Positions 1-12,235 of a DNA stretch of 64,000 nucleotides are shown piece by piece (positions within the stretch are counted from its first letter, which is position 1; each line of letters begins with the position of its first letter). Below the pieces are notes generated by a model. That model was not told the DNA's origin. It was given only the letters and a program-made list of their open reading frames with translations, and searched no databases. The translations under genes were made by a program, and so were the position numbers. The DNA is from Rutidosis leptorrhynchoides (lineage: Eukaryota; Streptophyta; Magnoliopsida; Asterales; Asteraceae). The DNA is taken from assembly GCF_046630445.1 (NCBI RefSeq), contig NC_092340.1:37222001-37286000 (forward strand), given 5' to 3'.

Positions 1-402
1 AGATCACTTTACCATTTTCCGAATTTTGTCAAAAAGAATAGATTTCTTAAATCACAGTGGACCTCATAACATTGGCCCGTAATCATATCATAATGTATCT
101 GATAATTCAATCATTTGATATTATCTCTTAATTCTGTCGATAAATATATCGAAACAAATACGTTCATGTAAAGTATCATATATCTATTACTTTGTTAATG
201 TTTTTAGTTAATATTATATATTATATATACATATCTATATACACATAATTGTTCGTGAATCGTCAAACACGGTCAAAGGGTAATTGATTACATGAATGTA
301 GTTCCAAACTTTTTGAGATTCAACATTACAAATTCTGCTTATCTTGTCGGAAACATATAAATGTTAGGTTTAAATTTGGTCGGAAATTTCCGGGTCGTCA
401 CA
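1..402 (-). repeat. LARD1 3' LTR, partial
   Basis: This is the start of the minus-strand LTR, running from TGTGACGACCCGG (at 402) leftwards until the window ends. It matches 7020-7421 almost base for base. A purine-rich minus-strand tract (TTTAACGGGTAGGTAC) abuts it at 403-418 and is the likely polypurine tract. Confidence 0.88.
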
Positions 403-3400
403 GTACCTACCCGTTAAAGAAATTTCGTCCCGAAATTTGATCGAGATCGTCATGGCTAACCATAAAAATGTTTTCATGACAGATATGTGTTGATAGATAG
501 GATTTTATTACCATAGAGTAATATGGATAAAATGATCCGATTACTCAAAGCGTATGAGTGAAGCTATCACAAAATAGTGGAATGAGGAAAATAAGTTTCG
601 TCATAATTTTTGACGTAGTCATGGTTGAATTTCGGAATTCAAGGGATTCAAAAAAAAAATCTTGGAAATCTATAAGATCTGTTTCTTCGAGATTTAAACA
701 AATTAGGATCTCTTTAATTAAATGCGATGATCTGTCCCGATTACTACGTCCGATATTTCCCTTATATATTTACCTTTTCCATTCCATTAGTTTTTACCAC
801 TTCTATACTCGATTCCAATTTCAAAAGATTGCGAAAATGCTTAATCCAGTTCTTATCCTTGTCCTTATCCTTACTATCGCAACAATCATTCTCCTTTTCC
901 AACTTCCACCGGAGGAATCTGTTTTCTTCTACTTCGCCCTTGGGGTTATAGTGTTTTTAATTCTCCCGTGTCTTTATGTTGCGATAAACATTGATATACA
1001 TGGTTTGTAATTTATGTGTTGTTATTGGACTTTATATTCTCCCTTACATTTCGAAGTTTCATACTTTTGTTGTCTCTTCCCGGCTTTAAGTCAAGCGAAT
1101 AATGGTCCAGAATTAGTAGGTATGAAGTTTTGGATGAACATAGTTAATGTTCTAAGAAGGAAATCGTAATGGTACGATCTTGATTTGGAAAATTATCAGA
1201 ATATCCGGAAAGATAGAACTATCAAGAAGATATGTTCTTAATATGTTTGGAGATTTGGTAGAATGTAAGAGTCGTGTAAATGGCACATGATGACGGTATG
1301 TTCTGTGAATCATCACGTTCCATTAGAAACTCAACATGAATTACTGTAATATAATCACGTTGATCAAGTATCATTATATTATACTAACTCATGCTTCATT
1401 TTCCAACACTACTTCAAAATATTCATATTTGAATTTTTTTTCAGAATTTAGAAACCAACACAGTTTCTTTTATGTTGCAGATATTATGGAGAGATAAATG
1501 ATCTCAGATAAGAATAGTTGTGAAAATATCTCCAGAAATATGGAGAATATGTATAATGAGAGATACGAAGATATCTTATAATATTTAAGATAAGATGATG
1601 ATGAAGAATAAGGTCCGCAAAGGTTTAGAGTCAGGAGCAAGGTATTCGTTAATGACTTCGTCAGAAACAGAATCGTCAAGATTTTTTAAATACAAACTTT
1701 GGTCCTTGTATTTGTCCTTGGTCTCCTTCACGTTCTTCTCAATCCATTGTTCAGTACCAAATCTTCTCTTTTTCTGGGCTTTACCAACACATTATTCTTT
1801 GTCATCAAACTTTTGACTGTTAACGTCGTTTACAGTTTCTGCTGCTTCATTAGCATTTCGAGAACTAATTCACAGTTTGAGATGTTTTTCAGAAACTTCA
1901 CATTCGAAGTGTGTAAGTTTAGGAGATAGAAGTTATATGTATATATAACTATTGAAGTAGAAACGCTGTGAGATTTCAAAATACTGATTGCTGATTTTTA
2001 GTAATTGGTATGGCAATTCTTGTTGCAATATGCGGATGAGTAAGAGATGGAGTTTCAATGAATAAGTATAGTGACTTTTCGGAGAGGTTTAAGTCGAAGG
2101 TTAATGAAGTTGTTGACAAGTTTACTGCTAATGTGGTGAGATATGAAAGGTTCCCCAGTAACGATGGTGAAAGGGCAGCGTATCTATCGAAGTTATAATA
2201 AAATTAGTTTTACTGAAAAGTCGAAGTTGACTTGTTGGAGCTGTGACAAAACTGGCTACTTTAAAAAGAATCGTAAGGTTGTTTTTGCTAATAAATGCTA
2301 AAGAATTCAACGCGGGTACGTGTTAAACTATGACTTTGGGTTCGAGAGTTTTTCAGGTACAAGACTTCGGGTAATGTGTGATTGGATCATCATCTCGATT
2401 GTTCCTTATTTGAAGTGTCTTCCGAAATTTCGAAGCGTTTTAAATGCAGCTTGTCATTGTCAATATCCAAAGGATAAATTTGTCATAAATCTCGATTGAT
2501 TCTCGTATCCTTTTAAGTGTTACAATTAAAAGTGATGTTCTATCACAGTTTTGAAGTCAAAGTATAGCTTTGAAAAAAATGTAAGGATCTAAGAGTAATG
2601 GTTTTGCTTATATCTCGAGTTGCATTCTGAGATTTCAAAAATCAGAATAGGTGATTGAATTTGAATGACTATGGTTGTTTTGATTTCTTATAAAAGAAGG
2701 TATACTGTTGTGAAAATAGGGAGTATAGTTGATGATTTACTGAATTAGAATCGAAGAATGTAATATATTAATTGTGCATTTATATATCTCTCGGGTATTA
2801 CCTACCCGTTAAAAAAAATGTCACAAATAATATTTTGAACAAGAATTTTTCATTACAGTCTTTATGAAAATATATGTGTGTATATTTTCTTCAGATGTAA
2901 TACAGATTTAATGAGTTAATATCATATTAAGCTCATTTGATTTTTGGCTTGGATTAGTAAAGAATAATCTCTAAAACATTAGAGATTACATAATCTTTGC
3001 AGAGTATTTCGCTAATGTAATCTATACTTCAATATTTATTCTGATAGATATTTCCTTAGTGAATTATGCTGATGCTCTTAGAACTCTTGCTAACTTCACA
3101 AGATACGAATGTTGTTTTCCAGTAAGTTTCGAGTACATTGAAGATGAAAGTGTAAAATCAAATATGTTATTGAATGATACACTTGGTTTATTATGAAACC
3201 AAATTCATTTAATTGAATCAAAGATTGTAGTTACGATGGTTAGGTTGTTAACGAAGGATGTACATCATAGTATATTAGTAATATGAATTTAACTGAGTAG
3301 TATCTACCCTTTTTCAATTCATATTCAATAGCTTAGTAGGAAAGATTTTTATAGTTTCAGCATTCATATATATAAAATATATATATATATAATTTCTTCA

Positions 3401-4500
3401 GAAGAATGAGTTAATACTTCATAACTCGTTGATACAAAATACTCGTTGTAGATCAATGATGACGTCCACGGCGATTCTTGAACTGACGGAACTTGTGATG
3501 TTATAGGTGCTGCTAGTGCTGATGATGCTGACAGTACTGACGGTGATGGTGGTGCTGACGATATTGTTGATGCTGATGATACTGCTGGTAACTGCTGGTG
3601 ATACTGCTGAAGCTTGTGGTATTGAGGCTTGCGATGTGGATGTTACTGGCGGTATTGGTTATGCTGCTGGTGCTGCTGATGGTGTTTGTAGTCCTTGCAC
3701 CATGTGTTCCAAAGCCACTACTCGGGCGCGAAGTTCATTAATTTCTGCTAGTACACCGGGATGATTGGCGGTTGGAATGAGCGGATGAATAAGATTCGCA
3801 ATATGGGATAGTATATAATCATGACGAGATACTCTAGCAATGAGTGAGAAAATGGTGTCTCGAACAGGTTCGCCGGTAAGTGCTTCAGGTTCATCGCCAA
3901 GAGGGCAATGTGGTGGATGGAAGGGATCACCTTCTTCTTGTCTCCAATGGTTGAGTTGACTACGGACCCATCCCTAATTCATCCAAAATAGATGATGGGA
4001 AATTGGTTGATCCATTCCGGTGATGCTACTTTCGGAGCTCAGGTAGATATCCATATCGGAATAGCTGTCGGAATCTGAGGAATTCGAACTGGTTGAGGGA
4101 TCCATCTCGTAGGATTAGGGAAAGAAATTTTGGTATGAAATAGATTGTAGAATTTAGATTTGGTATTCTTCAATTACATAATTTGCATATGTATATATAA
4201 TACCAAAATTCCGTAAATTACGGAGAATCTTTGAAAAGATGTCAGTCAAAGTTCACTGTAATAGATGTGCTAAGATAAGAATCCGTCTATACACTATTAT
4301 GCAATAAATGCAGGAAAACGCGTCTAGACTTAAGATGATAAGAAGGTAATTTCCAAAGGATGATAAGTAGATGATTTCCGACTAGAATTGATAAGCAAAC
4401 TTTTTGACATGCAGACACGGTCGAAGTCCAGACTCACTAATGCATCTTAACAACTATCAGTTAGACACACTAATACAAGACCTGGTTCACTAAGACCACC
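403..4500 (-). other. LARD1 internal region with gag-like relic
   Basis: About 4.1 kb without a credible long ORF. On the minus strand around 3500-3930, just downstream of the primer site, is a degenerate coding-like stretch with the short motif IALLAMNLK. The same motif and its surroundings occur at 16600-16780 in LARD2, so it is an ancestral gag or leader-protein relic of the family. The GAT/GCT-rich stretch 3500-3690 is low-complexity sequence from the same relic. I see no pol domains. Confidence 0.6.
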
Positions 4501-4512
4501 GCTCTGATACCA
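4501..4512 (-). other. Primer binding site of LARD1 (initiator tRNA-Met type)
   Basis: The minus strand reads TGGTATCAGAGC, the complement of the 3' end of plant initiator tRNA-Met. It lies two bases from the LTR end at 4515, which fixes the element's orientation. Confidence 0.9.
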
Positions 4513-4514
4513 AC

Positions 4515-7421
4515 TGAAAGGACCCGTTCATATACATTATAAACGATTCAAAATAGTTGATTACATCGTGAGGTATTTGACCTCTATATGATACGTTTTA
4601 CAAACATTGCATTCGTTTTTAAAAGACAAACTTTCTTTACATCTAAAATTGACGGCATGCATACCATTTCATAAAACATCCAACTATAATTGACTTAATA
4701 TTAATCTTGATGAACTCAACGACTCGAATGCAACGTCTTTCAAAGTATGTCATGAATGACTCCAAGTAATATCCTTAAAATGAGCTAATGCACATCGGAA
4801 GATTTCTTTAATACCTGAGAATAAACATGCTTTAAAGTGTCAACCAAAATATTGGTGAGTTCATTAGTTTATCATAATCAATCATTTCCGTAATAGTAAT
4901 AGACCACAAGATTTCATATACATAAACGTTTTAATAAAAATATTCTAAGTTGTTGAGCACTTGGTAACCATACTTAACATTTAATCAACGTCACATATTC
5001 CCTTTATTATGAAATCTCACTACACTGTACCAAGTGTAGTCACTGAAACGAAGTACTGTGCAACCGTTGAATACTGGTCATCCAGTCCAGTTGGGGTTGT
5101 CAGGCCCGATAGATCTATCAACAGGATTCGCGTTTACAATACCGCATGTAAATGGTAGTTACCAAGCTATTAGGGAAAAATATGCAAAGTGGTACAACTC
5201 AACGTAGAATATGTTTTTAGTACTTGTGTCCATTTCGTAAAACAGTTATAAAACAGTGCATGTATTCTCAGCCCAAAAATATATATAAAAAGGGAGTAAT
5301 GAAACTCACAATACTGTATTTCGTAGCAATTATGTATATGACGGCACTGAACAAGTGCAGGGTTTGTCTTGGATTCACAAACCTATATTAAGTATATAGT
5401 TATATATTGGTCAATATATGTCTAACAATTTAGGTCAAGTCGTAGTGTATCACAATCCTAATGCTCGAGACCGATATGCAAAAGTCAACAAAAGTCAACT
5501 TGACCCAAAATGACTTCCAAAATCTATACATGTTTATTATATAACTTATATATAGTCGTTTTATATATTTAAATATATTTATCAGATCTTATTATACTAA
5601 ATAATACAAGTCATTTATTAATAAATAAAAATTTATATTTAAATTCATATATGATAAAAATATACTTTTATATATCTCAAGTAATAAAATTTATAAAATT
5701 CACTTAATTTCATAAAAATATAGTGGTATGTATTATTAATGTAATTATATTACGTGTGGTAAAAATATCTTTGTACGCATATTTATTTGATAAAATAATA
5801 TTGATAATAATAATAATGATAAAAATAATAAAATGATAGTTTCAATAAAAATATTAATTTTTAGTAACAAAGATAATTTAAGTAATAACATCAACTGATA
5901 ACAATTATAATAATCGTTTTAATAATAATATTAAAATTAATAATAATTCAGTTGACCATATCTTTTAATCCGTTCATCGAACCCACGTGATTTCTAAATG
6001 AAAAATTATTAATTTTTCTTTAGCTTTTCAACGACATGCATATCATATACCTTATCTCAGTAGCATATGTATCAAATTCGTGATTTATCATAAACTATTT
6101 AACGACGAAACTAAGCATACAAACATGCATAATCATATATACTCGATCACTAGTCAGGGATACACTATTAATATATAAAAGATAAGATATGAATGCTCAC
6201 GTATCAATATTGTGATTCAATATTGCAGGAAAGTACGTAGACGCAACGAAAATGATAAACGTTAGGTTGACCTCACGAGCAATACCCTCGAACAATACCC
6301 ATAACCTCCATAGCTATAACCCATAATTTCCTTAGCTCTATCCCGTTTGAAAACTTATTTTGAAATCGTCTGAATATAACTCCGTCGTAGTATTTTATGT
6401 ATACTAATAATATCTTGAAATAATACTAAGTAAATATATATATGTAATTCGATTGAGAGAGTTTAGAGAAATATATTTTCAAGTTTCTATCAAATAATGA
6501 AACCTATTGAATTCTATTTATAATAGATTTTTGAATTATTAAAGTGAATTATTAAAGTGTGAATTATTAAAGTGAATTATTAAAGTATGAATTATTAAAG
6601 TGAATTATTAAAGTGAATTATTAAAGTATGAATTATTAAAGTGAATTATTAAAGTATGAATTATTAAAGTGAATTATTAAAGTGAATTATTAAAGTGAAT
6701 TATTAAAGTTAAAGTAAAGTAAAAGTAAAGTAAAGGTAAAGTTGAAGTATAGTAAAGTTATAAAACTATGTACGTATAATACGCGTATAAATATATTTAA
6801 TATTAATTTAAATCGTTATATCATAAAACATTTTAGAAAAGTATAATTATATATATTCATAATAGGTTTTAAGTTTTTAAATTACAGTCTGTTGGTGAAG
6901 CATGGGATAAAGTCCAAAGGTTTAATAAACGTATGAAATCATCTTAATGAAAAATGTCGAGTTACTTAACTTGTCGATATCCAACATCTAAGTTATTTAC
7001 ACTCCACGTTTTTACTTATAGATCACTTTACCATTTTCCGAATATTGTCAAAAAGAATAGATTTCTTAAATCACAGTGGACCTCATAACATTAGCCCGTA
7101 ATCATATCATAATGTATCTGATAATTCAATCATTTGATATTATCTCTTAATTCTGTCGATAAATATATCGAAACAAATACGTTCATGTAAAGTATCATAT
7201 ATCTAGTACTTTGTTAATGTTTTCAGTTAATATTATATATTATATATACATATCTATATACACATAATTGTTCGTGAATCGTCGAACACGGTCAAAGGGT
7301 AATTGATTACATGAATGTAGTTCCAAACTTTTTGAGATTCAACATTACAAATTCTGCTTATCGTGTCGGAAACATATAAATGTTAGGTTTAAATTTGGTC
7401 GGAAATTTCCGGGTCATCACA
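4515..7421 (-). repeat. LARD1 5' LTR (2.9 kb)
   Basis: The ends are TG...CA: on the plus strand it opens TGAAAGGACCCG and closes GGGTCATCACA. It carries the conserved U5 module at 4813-4917 (CTTGTGGTC ... TTCTCAGGT on the element strand) that also occurs in the other long LTRs of this window. It also holds the minisatellite at 6526-6715 and long AT-rich stretches. Confidence 0.88.
6526..6715. repeat. GAATTATTAAAGT minisatellite
   Basis: About a dozen head-to-tail copies of GAATTATTAAAGT, alternating with longer variants that carry one or two extra bases (GTGAATTATTAAAGT). Further degenerate AAAGTAAAGT units follow to about 6745. It lies in the upstream half of the LARD1 LTR. Confidence 0.85.
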
Positions 7422-8018
7422 ACTACTTCCCATCCTTGGTCTTGTGGAACATAACCGTTATGGTCGTTGATAAGACAGCGTGTTGTAACGTCGTCAAAGG
7501 GACGAGGGTTAGGTATTGACCAACAGTCTCGTAATAACCTAAAAACCTCATTTCTTACCCCAATTACCGACTCCGTCACTTGTGGGAACGTTTTGTTTAA
7601 TAGTTGTAGCCCGATGTTCTTTTTCTCACTTTGGTGAGAAGCGAACATTACTAACCCGTAAGCATAGCATGCTTCTTTATGTTGCATGTTAGCCGCTTTT
7701 TCTAAATCATGAAGTCCTATATTCGGATACATTGAGTTAAAATAATTTCTTAACCCATTGCATAAAATAGCATTTGGGTTCCCCGCAATATATGCGTCAA
7801 AGTAAACACATCGTAACTTATGGGTTTCCCAATGTGATATCCCCCATCTTTCAAACGAAAGTCTCTTATAAACCAAGACATTCTTGGAACGTTCTTCGAA
7901 TGTTACAAACTGATTTCGCCGTAAATAGTTGTGCCGAAGAATTCTGACCGACTCTAGACAAGATTTCATCAATCAAGTCTCCGGGTAGGTCTCTTAAAAT
8001 ATTGGGTTGTCTATCCAT
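7422..8018 (-). pseudogene. F-box protein gene copy inside an LTR element (At1g67623-like), broken
   Basis: The ATG at 8018 (minus) opens a peptide beginning MDRQPNILRDLPGDLIDEIL, a good F-box start (LP..L...IL..V). The downstream part has the conserved region of plant F-box proteins of the At1g67623/At2g35280 type: a Sel1-like stretch around KEACYAYGLVMFASHQ, then NIGLQLLNKTFPQV and RLLRDCWSIPNPRPF. Such proteins are SCF ubiquitin-ligase adaptors; whether this copy does anything is unknown. It follows an AG-ended pyrimidine tract (about 8035-8058), so it may have been spliced. It is broken (about one internal break) and is interrupted by the LARD1 LTR at 7421. The family assignment is from motif memory, not a search. 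Confidence 0.6.
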
Positions 8019-8155
8019 TTTGTGTTTTTATACTGTAAAATAGACAAGAGTTAGATTCATAAAAAAAATACTTATTAATACAAGCAATTTTTACATATAT
8101 CATAAAGCATAAGCACACTATATTACATATATTACACCACACGAATACAACTATC

Positions 8156-8755
8156 TTATTCCGACTCGCTCGTTTCTTCTTCTTCGGTTTTGGTTTGTTT
8201 TGCCAAGTTTCTAGGGATATATGATGTTCCCCTAATACGATCTGTCGTTTTCCACAACGGTTTAGAAAAACCTGGTGGTTTAGAGGTTCCTGGGTCATTG
8301 TTACAACTTAAGGGCTTCGGGGGTTGACGATACATATAAAGTTCATCGGGGTTGGAATTAGATTTCTCTATTTTTATGCCCTTTCCCTTATTATTTTCTT
8401 TTGCCTTTTTATATTCAGTTGGGGTAATTTCTATAATATCATCGGAATTCTTGTCGGAATCCGATTCATCGGAGAATTGGTAATCCTCCCAATATTTTGC
8501 TTCCTTGGCGGAAATACCATTGACCATAATTAACCTTGGTCGGTTGGTTGAGGATTTTATTTTACTTAACCGTTTTATTATTTCCCCCACCGGTTCTATT
8601 TCCTCCTCCGGTTCCTCCTTTTCCGGTTCTGATTCTTCTTCCGGTTCTGATTCTTCTTCCGGTTCTTCTTCGGGAACTTGTGAATCAGTCCAATATATAT
8701 TCGACTCTTCGTTATTATTAGGTGAGTCAATGGGATTTGTGCTAGAGGTAGACAT
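8156..8755 (-). CDS. Acidic 199-aa ORF of the F-box-bearing LTR element, function unknown
   Basis: An uninterrupted ORF starting about 200 bases after the primer site, the usual place for the first ORF of an LTR element. The N-terminal 20-60 residues are a Glu/Pro-rich repeat (units like EEESEPEEESEPE). The middle has a conserved-looking segment (RLIMVNGISAKEAKYWEDYQ), then a Ser/Asp-rich run, a Lys-rich KGKGIK patch and a Glu/Ser tail. There is no zinc knuckle, protease or capsid motif, so I cannot call it gag. The repetitive composition could inflate ORF length by chance, but 199 codons with normal codon structure outside the repeat suggests past selection. Confidence 0.5.
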   Translation of the reverse strand: MSTSSTNPIDSPNNNEESNIYWTDSQVPEEEPEEESEPEEESEPEKEEPEEEIEPVGEIIKRLSKIKSSTNRPRLIMVNGISAKEAKYWEDYQFSDESDSDKNSDDIIEITPTEYKKAKENNKGKGIKIEKSNSNPDELYMYRQPPKPLSCNNDPGTSKPPGFSKPLWKTTDRIRGTSYIPRNLAKQTKTEEEETSESE

Positions 8756-8951
8756 CTATCACACAATATCAAATATGTTAAGAGATTAATATATCACATA
8801 ATATATACATGTTAATAATATATAGTTTCCAACAAAAATGTTAAGCAATCATTTTTAAAGAAAACATGGTCGAAGTCCAGACTCACTAATGCATCCTAAC
8901 AAACTCGATAAGACACACTAATGCAAATTTTTCTGGTTCTCTAAGACCAAC

Positions 8952-8963
8952 GCTCTGATACCA
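8952..8963 (-). other. Primer binding site of the F-box-bearing element
   Basis: The minus strand reads TGGTATCAGAGC, two bases from the LTR boundary at 8966; initiator tRNA-Met type, as in both LARDs. Confidence 0.9.
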
Positions 8964-8965
8964 AC

Positions 8966-11900
8966 TGAAATGTCCCGTTCTTATTGATTAAAAACGTTCC
9001 ATATTAATTGATTTCGTTGCGAGGTTTTGACCTCTATATGAGACGTTTTTCAAAGACTGCATTCATTTTTAAAACAAACCATAACCTTTATTTCATAAAT
9101 AAAGGTTTAAAAGCTTTACGTAGATTAAATGATAATCTAAAATATCCTGTTTACACACGACCATTACATAATGGTTTACAATACAAATATGTTACATTGA
9201 AATCAGTTTCTTGAATGCAGTTTTTACACAATATCATACAAACATGGACTTCAAATCTTGTCCTTATTTTAGTATGCAACAGCGGAAGCTCTTAGTATTC
9301 ACCTGAGAATAAACCTGCTTTAAACGTCAACAAAAATGTTGGTGAGTTATAGGTTTAACCTATATATATCAAATCGTAATAATAGACCACAAGATTTCAT
9401 ATTTCAATACACATCCCATACATAGAGATAAAAATCATTCATATGGTGAACACCTGGTAACCGACATTAACAAGATGCATATATAAGAATATCCCCATCA
9501 TTCCGGGACACCCTTCGGATATGATATAAATTTCGAAGTACTAAAGCATCCGATACTTTGGATGGGGTTTGTTAGGCCCAATAGATCTATCTTTAGGATT
9601 CGCGTCAATTAGAGTGTATGTTCCCTAATTCTTAGTTTACCAGACTTAATAAAAAGGGGCATATTCGATTTTGATAATTCTACCATAGAATGTAGTTTCA
9701 CGAACTTGTGTCTATTTTGTAAATCATTTATAAAACCTGCATGTATTCTCATCCCAAAAATATTAGATTTTAAAAGTGGGACTATAACTCACTTTCACAT
9801 ATTTTTACTTCGTCGGAAAGTAAGACTTGGCCACTGGTTGATTCACGAACCTATAACAATATATACATATATATCAAAGTATGTTCAAAATATATTTACA
9901 ACACTTTTAATATATTTTGATGTTTTAAGTTTATTAAATCAGTTGTCCTCGTTAGTAACCTAGAACTAGTTGTCCACAGTTAGATGTACAGAAATAAATC
10001 GATAAATATTATCTTGAATTAATCCACGACCCATTGTATATGTATCTCAGTATTGATCACAACTCAAACTATATATATTTTGGAATCAACCTCAACCCTG
10101 TATAGCTAACTCCAACATTCACATATAGAGTGTCTATGGTTGTTCCGAAATATATATAGATGTGTCGACGTGATAGGTCGAAACATTGTATACGTGTCTA
10201 TGGTATCTCAAGATTACATAATATACAATACAAGTTGATTAAGTTATGGTTGGAATAGATTTGTTACCAATTTTCACGTAGCTAAAATGAGAAAAATTAT
10301 CCAATCTTGTTTTACCCATAACTTCTTCATTTTAAATTCGTTTTGAGTGAATCAAATTGCTATGGTTTCATATTGAACTCTATTTTATGAATCTAAACAG
10401 AAAAAGTATAGGTTTATAGTCAGAAAAATAAGTTACAAGTCGTTTTTGTAAAGGTAGTCATTTCAGTCGAAAGAACGACGTCTAGATGACCATTTTAGAA
10501 AACATACTTCCACTTTGAGTTTAACCATAATTTTTGGATATAGTCTCATGTTCATAATAAAAATCATTTTCCCAGAATAAAAACTTTTAAATCAAAGTTT
10601 ATCATAGTTTTTAATTAACTAACCCAAAACAGCCCGCGGTGTTACTACGACGGCGTAAATCCGGTTTTAAGGTGTTTTTCGTGTTTCCAGGTTTTAAATC
10701 ATTAAGTTAGCATATCATATAGATATAGAACATGTGTTTAGTTGATTTTAAAAGTCAAGTTAGAAGGATTTACTTTTATTTGTGAACAAGTTTAGAATTA
10801 ACTAAACTATGTTCTAGTGATTACAAGTTTAAACCTTCGAATAAGATAGCTTTATATGTATGAATCGAATGATGTTATGAACATCATTACTACCTCAAGT
10901 TCCTTGGATAAACCTACTGGAAATGAGAAAAATAGATCTAGCTTCAAAGGATCCTTGGATGGCTTGAAAGTTCTTGAAGCAGAATCATGACACGAAAACA
11001 ATTTCAATTAAGATTTCCACTCTAAATAAGATTGTTATAGTTATAGAAATTGAATTAAAGTTTGAATATGATTATTACCTTGTATTAGAAAGATAACCTA
11101 CTGTAAGTAACAAAAGTTTCTTGATCTTGGATGATTACTTGGAATGGATTTAGAAAACTTGGAAGTAAACTTGCAATCATGGAAGTATTCTTGATTTTAT
11201 GAAACTAGAACTTTTGGAATTTATGAAGAACACTTAGAACTTGAAGATAGAACTTGAGAGAGATCAATTAGATGAAGAAAATTGAAGAATGAAAGTGTTT
11301 GTAGGTGTTTTTGGTCGTTGGTGTATGAATTAGATATAAAGGATATGTAATTTTGTTTTCATGTAAATAAGTCATGAATGATTACTCGTATTTTTTGTAA
11401 TTTTATGAGATATTTCATGCTAGTTGCCAAATGATGGTTCCCACAGGTGACTCACATGGGCTGCTAAGAGCTGATCATTGGGGTGTATATACCAATAGTA
11501 CATACATCTAAAAGCTGTGTATTGTACGAGTACGAATACGGGTGCATACGAGTAGAATTGTTGATGAAACTGAACGAGGATGTAATTGTAAGCATTTTTG
11601 TTAAGTAGAAGTATTTTGATAAGTGTCTTGAAGTCTTTAAAAAGTGTATGAATACATATTAAAACGCTACATGTATATACATTTTAACTGTGTCGTTAAG
11701 TCATCGTTAGTCGTTACATGTAAATGTTGTTTTGAAACCTTTAGGTTAACGATCTTGTTGAATGTTGTTAACCCATTGTTTATTATAACAAATGAGATTT
11801 TAAATTATTATATTATTATGATATTATGATGTATAAATATCTCTTAATATGACATATATACATTAAATGTCGTTACAACGATAATCGTTACATATATGTC

Positions 11901-12178
11901 TCGTTTCAAAATCATTAAGTTAGTAGTCTTGTTTTTACATATGTAGTTCATTGTTAATATACTTAATGATATGTTTACTTATCATAATATCATGTTAACT
12001 ATATATATATATCCATATATATGTCATCATATAGTTTTTACAAGTTTTAACGTTCGTGAATCACCAGTCAACTTGGGTGGTCAATTGTCTATATGAAACC
12101 TATTTCAATTAATCAAGTCTTAACAAGTTTGATTGCTTAACATGTTGGAAACACTTAATCATGTAAATAACAATTACA

Positions 12179-12209
<31 letters not shown>

Positions 12210-12235
12210 AACATGGAATAGTTCGGGTCACTACA
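8966..12235 (-). repeat. 5' LTR of family F (3.27 kb)
   Basis: On the plus strand it opens TGAAATGTCCCG and closes GGGTCACTACA. It is the same family as the solo LTR at 26303-29742, with which it aligns over nearly its whole length at a few percent divergence by eye. The U5 module is at 9301-9400. A second block (about 10030-10180) is shared with the interior of LARD2. It ends in a TA repeat at 12183-12208. Confidence 0.88.

Larger units (their letters stand above)
1..7421 (-). mobile_element. LARD1: large non-autonomous LTR retrotransposon, cut by the left window edge
   Basis: The element lies on the minus strand. Its 5' LTR is 4515-7421, its primer site 4501-4512, its internal part 403-4500, and its 3' LTR is visible only as 1-402. 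Bases 1-402 repeat at 7020-7421 with about seven mismatches by eye, roughly 1.7%. At an assumed 1.3e-8 substitutions per site per year this is well under one million years. No RT, RNase H or integrase is recognisable, and long LTRs with a non-coding interior fit the LARD class of Ty3-like elements. It inserted into the F-box-bearing element to its right (junction 7421/7422). The left target duplication is outside the window. Confidence 0.85.
7422..12235 (-). mobile_element. LTR retrotransposon carrying an F-box gene copy (family F)
   Basis: A minus-strand element with a complete 5' LTR (8966-12235), an initiator-tRNA-Met primer site (8952-8963), and an interior holding an acidic ORF (8156-8755) followed by an F-box gene copy (7422-8018). 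LARD1 inserted inside that copy, so the rest of the element and its 3' LTR should lie left of the window. Its right end abuts mid-LTR sequence of the Athila-like element, so it inserted there. The bases GCATG at 12236-12240 are the predicted target duplication, and the partner copy is out of view. No gag or pol is seen in the visible part. Confidence 0.75.

Noticed and set aside
3507-3764. 85-aa ORF on the plus strand in LARD1
   Set aside because: Low-complexity GAT/GCT repeats, antisense to the family's gag-like relic; the parallel LARD2 region shows the sense strand is the other one.
6526-6715. CRISPR-like array of short direct repeats
   Set aside because: Units are contiguous without unique spacers, and this is plant nuclear DNA.
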